A DNA stretch of 64,000 bases. It comes from Molanna angustata. Lineage: Eukaryota; Arthropoda; Insecta; Trichoptera; Molannidae. The notes under the pieces are model-generated. The model was given only the letters and a program-made list of their open reading frames with translations, was not told the origin of the DNA and did not search any database. Position 1 is the stretch's first letter. Every line of letters begins with the position of its first letter. Position numbers and translations under genes: made by a program. Of the stretch, positions 56,641 to 64,000 are shown piece by piece. The stretch covers positions 34,082,172 to 34,146,171 of the forward strand of contig OY754977.1 in NCBI GenBank assembly GCA_963576475.1, read 5' to 3'.

Positions 56641-56779
56641 AACTTTTAAAAATTGGTGAACATTGTGCAAGCGCATTAATTGATCGCGTAAACCATCCGA
56701 TAACAGGTCGCAAGCACAAGTCTTGAGATCCTGGTTCTCCTATAATATTCCAATTTCGTCTCTGTTGAGATGCTATAAA

Positions 56780-57730
56780 ATTATCATGGGATATAAAAAA
56801 TACGCTTTATAGCTTCAATTCAAATCAAATTTCAATTATACACAATTTGAAGTATGTTATCTGAGGCAGCCACCATTACTCGTAGTGTCCAATCGATGAT
56901 TTCTGCTGTGGTGTCCTTACATAGAAAAACACATTCTATATACTATGTCCTTACATTCTATATACTATGTCGAAAGACTCTGGCTCCCGCTCTATTTCTG
57001 AGAAACATCAAGAGTTATTTGTTTTAAATGTCTTAATTAAATTTATGAGCAAAATAAATTTGTAGACTTTCTATTTTTGGTTAATTTGTTTCTCAATTTG
57101 TTATGTCCCCCACAATTATTCAGCCCCCCCATCAATCACCCTTATTTACAACCCCACTGAGGCCGCACCAGGAGTGTGCTTTTGTTTTTCATTATCCTGA
57201 AGTTCGGGGGTGTGTTTTTCAGAGTCATCAAGGGATGTTAGTATACAATTTAGGTGAAAATATTTTTTGATTTCGTGAGTCTTACCTAACGAGTCCTTTC
57301 TTTCTTCACTCAGACACGGTTTTTGCTAGGCACTAAACTTAAGGCGCCAATAATGTAACCTCAACTGCTTTTTTCTAAACGTTACCTTAAATGTCTAGGA
57401 AAGGATCGTCTTCGAGAAACATTAGGGTGATTTATTTCACAAAAGACGAAACTGAAAAAAATATTTGAATAGAAAACTGACAATTGACAAATAAGGATTT
57501 TTGCATAGAATTATAAGGTACAGAAACCGCGTGTACTACAAATTTTGAATTCAAATGTATGACAATTTTTTTTACATGTGTGTGTGAGGCGGTAGATCGG
57601 TAGCTGGACGTATTATGTAGGTGTGCGTATCGGTAGGTGTACGTATACGGCCGGGCGAGTGAAACTCAGAACATTGTTCTTAGTTTTTGTTGTCATACAT
57701 TCATTGCACTGACTAGGTATCTGTATCATA
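56780..57730. other. Stretch without recognised genes
   Basis: A minus-strand run at about 57240-57145 reads LDDSEKHTPELQDNEKQKHT then PGAASVGL and stops; it is too short to call. The GGCGGTAGATCGGTAGCTGG segment (57590-57660) is GC-richer. Nothing assigned. Confidence 0.4.
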
Positions 57731-57734
57731 TATA

Positions 57735-57960
57735 ATCTAAGAATTTTTGTTTCCACAAGATAATATCTGTCCAAATTTTCAAAATGCTCTCACGGTCTGG
57801 AAAATCGAGGTATTTTTTTTATATTGTTCGAACTTTTCATACAATACATAATATGCAATCTTCAAAAATGCATTCAAGGATTTTCATAATTACAAGAAAA
57901 TATCTATAGTCCATAGCAATGTGAAATAAAATTCATATTTGTATGAATAATGTATATAAC
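57735..57960 (-). repeat. Decayed, inverted relative of the 312-bp satellite
   Basis: AATATCTGTCCAAATTTTCA then AAATGCTCTCACGGTCT is the reverse of the satellite phrase GCGAGAGCATTTTC, CAAATTTTGACAGGTGATAT. Similarity fades on both sides. It lies 28 kb from the array. Confidence 0.5.
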
Positions 57961-58084
57961 AGAAGTAAAATAGCTTCTCTATGGGAAAATTAAATGATCA
58001 ACGCCATATTGATATTGTATGTGTCTCTATAGACAAGTGTATATTTTACTTTCCACTTCTATCTTCTTCAAGGGGTAGGCAGTG

Positions 58085-58150
58085 AGAACCGAACACCGCA
58101 TTCTTCTATCTTGACACATATACATCGCCTCATCAACATTGATACACTCT
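58085..58150 (-). mobile_element. LINE 3' end fragment
   Basis: GGGGTAGGCAGTGAGAACCG, AACACCGCATTCTTCTATC and CATCGCCTCATCAAC are the reverse of 48305-48385 of the LINE family (GACGAGGCGATG, GATAGAAAGATATGGCG). Confidence 0.65.
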
Positions 58151-58200
58151 GATCGACAATGATCGACGAAGTTTTTAATTTTTAGAATTCCATTATAAGT

Positions 58201-58377
58201 TATATCTATAATTAAAAGTAAACCACTTTTTGATTCTTCATGGATTTTATTATGGGCGATAGGCCTATTTCGCCTTGTTAAGCTAGTAAATGCCCTAACA
58301 AGGCGAAATAGGCCTATCGCCCATAGTAAAATTCATGTAGAATCAAAAAGTGTTATACTTTTAATTATTGATATAGC
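58201..58377. mobile_element. Fold-back element, about 175 bp
   Basis: ATTAAAAGTAAACCACTTTT, ATTATGGGCGATAGGCCTAT and TTCGCCTTGTTAAG at the left mirror CTAACAAGGCGAAATAGGCC, TATCGCCCATAGTAAAATTC and GTGTTATACTTTTAAT at the right, with about 15 bp in the loop. A MITE by structure. Confidence 0.85.
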
Positions 58378-58379
58378 AT

Positions 58380-59340
58380 ACTATGAATTTCGTGACAGTG
58401 TTTTGTATTTTGAAAAATTTTGTTCTCTGGGAATCTTGTATTTGTTAAAGAATGTAATAGAAATGTTCTTCTTAAAAATGCATTTAGAGATTGTCAACAT
58501 TTCAAGAAGAAAAAATGAACACTTACTAGGGTGTGGAGAGTTCACTCGTTGTAATATACATACATACATAATGTAGTCCTGATTCATTTTGACTTGAATT
58601 TGAATAAATATGATTTTGAATATATTCCGCGTACTAAATGTTTTAATCATATTTCAATAATATAGAGAAAAGTGATCTCTTTGATGTGTAATACGTCATC
58701 TTTACAAGATTTTTTATGAAATTAATTATGCGTGAAAACTGCTGTAAATCATTTACACCAAAAAGATCGGCCATTCGAAAATCTCTCCTAAAGAATCCAC
58801 TGATATTGAATTATCTGATGAAAGTCATACAGATTTGATTTAAGTGACAAGTCTTAATAAATTTCACTTTGTAATTTTCGATAATAGAGGGCACAATGTG
58901 AATACTAGGCTCTCGCTGTCTCTGTCTCTCTTGCTCTTGCCTTCTCTCTCTCTCACTCCACCAGAGTGTCTGTCTCCTTTATCACAATTTCAATTTCCGG
59001 GATTTTTTTATGGAAATTTTCGTGATATCTTCACCGGTCCCTCAACTCCAATTTTTCCTCTCTCCGTCCACATCGAGGTATTAAAATAAATCTTGGAATT
59101 TTTTGACACAGTTAAATTTGAAATATAAAAAAAAATCTCTTCGTTCGACGTCGAGAGCACTTGAAAATTCCGGTCTTTTTATTCGTCGTTTTCCTAACGT
59201 ACGTATCTCATATCCTATATTATGGCGGTCTTTATTTTAAATAACGATTTTTTTTTCATTTTATGTTTGCAAATAATTAATATTAGTGGTCATTTAACAC
59301 GATTTCAGGTTTACATTTTTACACTGTTTGTTTTTTTTAT
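58380..59340. other. Stretch without recognised genes
   Basis: AT-rich with a CT-rich run (CTCTCGCTGTCTCTGTCTCTC-like, 58910-58955). No gene or element signature. Confidence 0.45.
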
Positions 59341-59344
59341 ATCT

Positions 59345-59425
59345 TTAGATAGAGAACACATTGAGATGGTTTGGCCACATGGGGAGAATGAACGAGGAAC
59401 GCCTGACGAAGAAAATATACATTCA
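59345..59425 (+). mobile_element. LINE tail fragment
   Basis: GAACACATTGAGATGGTTTG, GCCACATGGGGAGAATGAAC and GAGGAACGCCTGACGAAGAA matches 48117-48180 almost exactly, then ends abruptly after AAATATACA. Confidence 0.8.
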
Positions 59426-59764
59426 TATATTCCTCGATATTGGGTGGAAAGGTGATTAATTTAAGAAAATATATTCAATCGATTTCGCAACTGACCGTTG
59501 CAAAACAGTCGAAAATTAGCCTGATGAGGAAGCGGTCAGTTGAATACAAAAAAGTGTTGAGTGCATAATCATTCAAAGTACCTATAGTAAAAATCAACTG
59601 TCATAAATTTCATATAACACGTCACGTAAAAATAAATGAATACAATTTGGTCACATCAAATTATTTCATTGTTAATTCATTATGTTACGTTTAATCTAGA
59701 TGGATTCTATAATTGGCAACCACTTTGGTCTCATGGATTAAATCCAGTGATCGTTAAAGTCAAA

Positions 59765-60185
59765 ATATTTGTTTTCTCCAACAGTAGTGTTTAGTCTCTT
59801 ATCTTGCCTTAATATTAAAATAACAGAGTCTATAAAAAAAACGACAGATCTGATCCTAAATATGAATATTATTATACAATCCAGAACCACACGAACAAGC
59901 ATTACTTTAAATTACATAATCCCTCATATGAAAACAACATTTCTCGCTCCACGAATTTATAATACTTTACCTATGTCTCTCAAGGTAATAACTTCACATA
60001 CATTATTTAAAACAAGAATAAAAAAATATATAGGGAATTACGGAAGGACAGAAATTGCCCAAATATTAAACATCCAACAATAATTCTGAGAAATAATATT
60101 AAATAATATAACTACACGCTACACAAGCTGGTTCGAGGATTGTCTTTACATTGCATCTGTTTTTAAGACAAATAAACTCTAAAAC
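59765..60185 (+). mobile_element. CR1/Jockey-like LINE C-terminus
   Basis: The frame 59769-60083 contains QSRTTRTSITLNYIIPHMKT, TFLAPRIYNTLPMSLKVITS then LFKTRIKKYIGNY. R.TR......IP...T.....R....N.LP..L......FK..IK.YI is the C-terminal signature. A short 3' UTR ends AAGACAAATAAACTCTAAAA. Confidence 0.65.
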
Positions 60186-60534
60186 ATTTCTCTTTTTTTA
60201 TTAGATTAATTTCAAAGAAGAAATCTTGATTTTGTTTTTTATTTGATTTGTGACTCAAGTCAAATAATATTGTTACTGAGTATATACGTTGAGAAGACCA
60301 CAGAGCAAATTTTAATGTCAAACTGCTAAATTACATAAACGACAACAACGGGTGTGCATATTATGGTAGAAATAATATTAGAATAATAACATATCAAAAT
60401 TTACTGTATCAGTTTATACTTTTGTGTTTAAGATATTGGTAACTATGTAATATTGTAATTTACTGTGTTGTGATGTATGGTGTCCGCTCTATGTAGGTAA
60501 CTATGTATAACCAAAATGTCAAATATTTGGCTTG

Positions 60535-60600
60535 GTAAAATTGTAAACTGCTAGCCCTAGAACAGGGTTACCTAGTTGGGCAGCAGTAATCTTCATAATA
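60535..60600 (-). mobile_element. CR1/L2 3' UTR fragment
   Basis: AAATTGTAAACTGCTAGCCC, TAGAACAGGGTTACC matches 45995-46022 (AAGTTGTAAACTGATAGCCC, TAGAACAGGGTTTT) in the same orientation. Confidence 0.65.
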
Positions 60601-60630
60601 GTCTTTGTGATAAAGGTGTGAAAAATAAAT

Positions 60631-60634
60631 AAAT
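60631..60634 (+). repeat. Putative 4-bp target duplication, left
   Basis: AAAT immediately before the left LTR matches AAAT at 63624-63627 after the right LTR. The local AT-richness makes it only suggestive. Confidence 0.5.
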
Positions 60635-60798
60635 TTTAGGTATTTAACCTACTTGATGTGATTGATCAAATGAAAAGCGTGTTCTGGTTGAAGTTGTTTA
60701 TTTGACGGTGCCGCGAGAGAACTGGCGAGCGTGCGGCATGGTGGGGATATTTATAATGTTGGCAAACCGGAGGGGTTTGCCGCTTCGTATCCCCAACA
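60635..60798 (-). repeat. Ty3/gypsy 3' LTR, 164 bp
   Basis: Runs from TTTAGGTATTTAACCTACTT to GCTTCGTATCCCCAACA on the plus strand (TGTTGGGG...CCTAAA in element orientation). It appears identical to 63460-63623. A short purine-rich tract (CTTGAGGGTGAGCAC on the minus strand, 60799-60815) lies at the expected polypurine position. Confidence 0.9.
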
Positions 60799-60799
60799 G

Positions 60800-61710
60800 T
60801 GCTCACCCTCAAGTGATAACGTTATATAAAAAAATCGTACATGTTATAAAAAATTGACAAAAATGTTTGTTATAAATCTTAATAATAAAACAATACATTC
60901 ACAGTTTGAGAAACACTGATATGTGTAGTGTTGATACAACATAAAAGGTTTGTTTATAAAATATATCGGTTGTACAAATGGGTCGGTCGAGTCAGTGTCT
61001 TATCGTAATTGTTCCGCGGTATCATATTACATGTTTAATATTTATCAGTAGCTGCGAGCCGATTAGTCATTGTAAATTTACTTTTGAAAAATGCATAATA
61101 AATGAAATTATATTTATGAAATAAAAAGCAAACTAGACTTTCTCGATGTTTCGTCTGGAATCAACGATCAGGCCTTAAATCGCCGACTCAAGCGCGTTTT
61201 GAATAAAAACAATGTCGTTCAAAGGTTGTCACAAGGCGTCCCCTGGGAAAACAATTGAAAACATTTATTATTGAAGTTACTATTATGCTGAATAGAAATA
61301 TGTTGAGTAGAAAATAATATGTAACATCGAAAATCTAGTTTGAGCCATGGTCTTAATATTAGCTGCAATATTGGTAAAAATGCTTCTGTGTAAATAAAAT
61401 AGGAACGTTTAAATCGAATGTACATAGTTCACAAGAAAATGATTCACATGATATAGTTTAGAAACACTGACATAATATAACACTAGATAAGAAATAGGTA
61501 TCACTTGGGTATCATACAAGACGAAAAATGTCGGGTAAAATGTTTATGTGGCACTGTAGAATTATGAAAGTCTATTTGGGATTTTGGTTTCCAAGACGAG
61601 TAGCTGTGTAAGCCTCTACAGTCCTGGTCTATCCGGTGTTGCCTAGGCGTGAACAGAAAAATGTGTTGCCTGGCCGTGTTTGCTTGAACCCCATGTTGGG
61701 GCTTGGGCTT
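60800..61710 (-). other. Non-coding 3' region of the gypsy element
   Basis: No frame of note between the end of pol and the 3' LTR. It contains at 61137-61178 a phrase (CTCGATGTTTCGTCTGGAAT, CAACGATCAGGCC) that resembles the hairpin motif of 18563-18598 on the minus strand. Confidence 0.6.
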
Positions 61711-61711
61711 C

Positions 61712-63445
61712 TCAATTTGCTTGAAACGAAAAACGTACTGGTTTTCTGATGACTCGACCAGCGCGAGTTGTTACCGTTGTTGACGGTGCAGGTGCATTGT
61801 TGGTGAAAACATGTGTCGAGGAATTTGCTGAACGAGCAGGTTCCGCTTGCAACACAGGTACACGTGTGTGTTCACTGGAATTTGGCTCAGCGATCGGTAA
61901 ATGAACGGGTGCAGTAATTGGACTTTGCCTCGAGTTGTTTGTGTCTGTCAAATTAGCTGACGAAGAAATTGAGTCGTCTGTCCGCAACATGTAGGCAGGT
62001 TTTAGACGATCAATAGAAACGGTGACAACTTTAGAGGGTGTTTGGATTTTGAAAAATTTTGGGTGCCGTTCCAAGACTTGGTAAGGACCTTCATATGGAG
62101 GCGTAAGCGGTTTTTTCACCTCTCTCCTCAGGAAAACATGGGAGCTTGTCTCCAGGTCTGGAGATTGAAAAGTAGCCCTGGTCGCGGCAGGGCGTCTTCC
62201 AGGTGAGGGAATAGTGTTGTTGAAAAAATTGATGAGGGAGGTGGTATAGCTGGTGTCGTTGATTTTTGGCTTAGATGGCACAAAAAAATCACCAGGTAGT
62301 CTCGGCGATGCGCCGTAAACCATTTGGGCTGGGCTGTAACCGGTGTCTTGTTTGAGGGCGGAGCGTAACCCTAACAAGATAATAGGAAGTTCTTGAGTCC
62401 AGTGAGTGTTATCATCGCAACGTGCCTTGATGGCAGCCTTAAGGGTTCTGTGAAACCTCTCAATTTTCCCATTGGCCTTGGGGTTATATGCGGTCGTTCT
62501 TCTTCTATCTATACCGAACTTCTTAGCAAGCTGGTTAAATAGATCAGACTCGAACTGGCGTCCTTGGTCTGAAGTCAAATAAGCAGGGCATCCGAATCTG
62601 GAAATCCACGTCGTAACGAGAGCATCGGCTACTGTCTCTGCTGTTATGTTCTGCACAGGAACTATTTCAGGCCAGGATGTTTCACGATCAATCATTGTGA
62701 CGCAGTATCTGTTGTCCTGTGAAATCGGCATTGGCCCAATTGTATCGATATGTAGGTGTTCGAATCGACTCACGGTCGGAAAATCGCCAAGTGGCGAGAT
62801 CGTATGTCGACCGACTTTTGCCTTTTGACAATGTAAACAATGCCTCGCCCACTGTGAAACATCTTTGTTTATGTTCGTCCAAATGTATCTCTGTGTCATT
62901 AAACGTCGAGTTGAGTTGATACTTGGGTGACTCATATTGTGTATCTTATCAAACGCCTTTCTTCTAAATTTCAGAGGTAGGTATAATCTCGCTTGCTTCA
63001 TCGATATCTCGTATGAAAGTTGATGACCCGTGTCAGTCACGCTTATATTTTTGAAATGAAGATTACTCTGCTTTTTCAGCTCGCGTAATTCTTCATCTTT
63101 TTCTTGTTCTTTCGCGAGTTCACCGAAGTCGAATAAGATCGGAAGATGTACTTCTTCTATACGTGACAATGCGTCTGCCACAGAATTTTCTTCTCCTTGG
63201 ACATATTTAATCTGATTACAAAATTGGGAAATAAAATCTAGATGTCTAAGTCTGCGTGGTGTGTCGGATGACGTCATCTTCTTGGTTAGGGCGAAAGTGA
63301 GGGGTTTATGGTCCGTATAAACAATTACCTCTCTGCCTTCTATCATATTGCGGAAATGTTTGATGGACATGTATATGGCTAGCAACTCTCGATCGTAAGT
63401 ACTATATAGTTGCTGCGTTTCGCTTAATTTCTTCGAGCTAATCAC
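61712..63445 (-). CDS. pol: Gypsy Pol fragment: RNase H end and integrase
   Basis: A 577-codon intact frame. RNase H: STYDRELLAIYMSIKHFR (residues 15-32, Glu 20), VYTDHKPLTFAL (Asp 45) and VQGEENSVADALSRI (Asp 91); the first catalytic Asp strand is missing because the frame begins at the deletion junction. Integrase: zinc-binding H169, H173, C203, C206; catalytic Asp 234 (LHIDTIGPMP), Asp 293 (TSDQGRQFES) and Glu 329 (NPKANGKIERFHR); GPYQVLERHPKFF and DRLKPAYM form the GPY/F-like module, then a Ser/Thr/Pro-rich tail. There is no proper ATG; the frame is open from 63459 (AGTGGTGACCCC) through GTG at 63445. Whether it is translated is unknown. Antisense frames at 62646-62919 are shadows. Confidence 0.9.
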   Translation of the reverse strand: MISSKKLSETQQLYSTYDRELLAIYMSIKHFRNMIEGREVIVYTDHKPLTFALTKKMTSSDTPRRLRHLDFISQFCNQIKYVQGEENSVADALSRIEEVHLPILFDFGELAKEQEKDEELRELKKQSNLHFKNISVTDTGHQLSYEISMKQARLYLPLKFRRKAFDKIHNMSHPSINSTRRLMTQRYIWTNINKDVSQWARHCLHCQKAKVGRHTISPLGDFPTVSRFEHLHIDTIGPMPISQDNRYCVTMIDRETSWPEIVPVQNITAETVADALVTTWISRFGCPAYLTSDQGRQFESDLFNQLAKKFGIDRRRTTAYNPKANGKIERFHRTLKAAIKARCDDNTHWTQELPIILLGLRSALKQDTGYSPAQMVYGASPRLPGDFFVPSKPKINDTSYTTSLINFFNNTIPSPGRRPAATRATFQSPDLETSSHVFLRREVKKPLTPPYEGPYQVLERHPKFFKIQTPSKVVTVSIDRLKPAYMLRTDDSISSSANLTDTNNSRQSPITAPVHLPIAEPNSSEHTRVPVLQAEPARSANSSTHVFTNNAPAPSTTVTTRAGRVIRKPVRFSFQAN

Positions 63446-63459
63446 GTCGGGGTCACCAC
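63442..63459 (-). promoter_or_regulatory. Putative tRNA primer binding site
   Basis: The minus strand reads TGGTGACCCCGACGTGAT within two bases of the 5' LTR end. TGG is the complement of a tRNA CCA end. Which tRNA primes cannot be decided by eye. Confidence 0.65.
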
Positions 63460-63623
63460 TTTAGGTATTTAACCTACTTGATGTGATTGATCAAATGAAA
63501 AGCGTGTTCTGGTTGAAGTTGTTTATTTGACGGTGCCGCGAGAGAACTGGCGAGCGTGCGGCATGGTGGGGATATTTATAATGTTGGCAAACCGGAGGGG
63601 TTTGCCGCTTCGTATCCCCAACA
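63460..63623 (-). repeat. Ty3/gypsy 5' LTR, 164 bp
   Basis: Appears identical to 60635-60798. In element orientation it contains TTATAAATATCC, a possible TATA box, about 45 bp from its start. Confidence 0.9.
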
Positions 63624-63838
63624 AAATAAATAAAATATTGTTTGTTTTTTTTATTAACAAAAACAATACAAGGTTCACATATAAATCTTAATTTAAAAAG
63701 GTATACAATTTCAATAATATAATTCATAATAACCCTCTTTAAGTGAGATAAAATCTCGTGTTAAAAGAGGGGAGTATCTATTTAATATTGTTACATTTGC
63801 CAAAACAAGAATGAAATAACAAAAAATAAATAAATAAA

Positions 63839-64000
63839 TCAGTACAATTTTTTAATTCTATTTTTAAATATATTGTAATTTTTTTCAAGTCTAAGACTCA
63901 AAGGGAGTTCATTAAACCACTTAGTACCTTTATACTTATAGAAATGTTGTGAGGCAGTTGTACGTAAAAGAGGAATGGTAATACATCCTTGTGAATTTAT
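63839..64000 (-). mobile_element. CR1/Jockey-like LINE C-terminus running off the window
   Basis: The minus frame is open from the window edge for 53 codons to TGA at 63841-63839. It reads CITIPLLRTTASQHFYKYKG, TKWFNELPLSLRLEKNYNIF then KNRIKKLY. I.IP..RTT...F.YKG...WN.LP..LR......FK..IK..L is the C-terminal signature of CR1/Jockey-type ORF2. A TTTATTTATTTATTT tail follows. More of the element may lie beyond 64000. Confidence 0.8.

Larger units (their letters stand above)
55725..56775 (+). repeat. Dispersed repeat Y, copy with nested LINE and SINE
   Basis: Repeat Y segments at 55725-55836 (GTTCAAGAGTGACATCTG, TCAATAGATGGCGTTACAAA), 56368-56435 and 56641-56775 (GAACATTGTGCAAGCGCATT, TTCGTCTCTGTTGAGAT) are separated by a LINE tail and SINE-C. 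Confidence 0.75.
60635..63623 (-). mobile_element. Ty3/gypsy LTR retrotransposon, internally deleted
   Basis: Two 164-bp LTRs that look identical flank 2.66 kb holding only the RNase H end, integrase and a tail. In element orientation the 5' LTR is at the right. Right after it comes GTGGTGACCCCGACGTGATT, a TGG-starting primer binding site, which runs directly into the RNase H codons. Gag, protease and nearly all of the RT are missing. Roughly 0.9 kb of non-coding sequence separates pol from the 3' LTR. Identical LTRs imply recent insertion, so the deletion probably existed before insertion and the copy was mobilised by a complete relative. Confidence 0.9.

Noticed and set aside
62646..62919. 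Plus- and minus-strand small frames inside gypsy pol
   Set aside because: Overlap the integrase frame, which carries the catalytic residues.

Overview
The window is a repeat-dominated, AT-rich stretch of a eukaryotic genome, most likely an insect and plausibly a moth or butterfly. The clues are a strongly AT-biased composition, frequent TAGGTAC-type words, many 5'-truncated non-LTR retrotransposon tails of several clades, tRNA-headed SINEs, a hAT element, a Penelope-like remnant and a Ty3/gypsy element. The species assignment is inference. There is no operon structure and no complete host gene that I can defend.

Layout. 0-5 kb: dispersed repeats, LINE tails, and one open stretch (3044-3253) that looks like a terminal exon. 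5.2-6.4 kb: a 73-bp minisatellite. 7.48-8.89 kb: a non-autonomous hAT element with a perfect 8-bp target duplication. 9.5-9.8 kb: a TATG/TGTA microsatellite. 10-15.3 kb: SINEs, LINE tails, a fold-back family and tandem arrays. 16.7-17.4 kb: a Penelope-like endonuclease remnant between inverted terminal copies that hold a hammerhead-like motif. 17.7-19.3 and 23.0-23.4 kb: very long (TA)n arrays bordering copies of an element with a compensated RNA hairpin, one of them a near-perfect 285-bp palindrome beside an assembly gap (22501-22700).

25.3-30.4 kb: a satellite of about 312-313 bp (some 15 monomers of two types) with decayed edge monomers, then a 7-bp array. 32-45 kb: fold-back elements, LINE tails, SINE copies, a THAP-domain pseudogene, a 26-bp x 8 array, and one SINE nested in another. 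46.1-51.3 kb: the densest LINE cluster, including the longest reverse transcriptase remnant (RTE/BovB-like, 46.8-48.1 kb). 51.6-52.8 kb: a 29-bp x 40 array that looks almost perfectly homogenised. 53-60.6 kb: a dispersed family with LINE and SINE nested inside, more LINE tails, and an inverted decayed relative of the 312-bp satellite. 60.64-63.62 kb: a young Ty3/gypsy element with apparently identical 164-bp LTRs but a large internal deletion. 63.84-64.0 kb: a LINE tail running off the edge.

How it works together. These are not cooperating genes but layers of mobile DNA. Insertion order can be read in several places: SINE in SINE, LINE and SINE in an older dispersed family, an inverted-repeat element in a LINE tail, and a LINE end inside the hAT element. 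The parts most worth a second look are the Penelope-like and hairpin elements tied to (TA)n tracts, the internally deleted gypsy element, the satellite with its decayed relatives, and the two candidate host exons.
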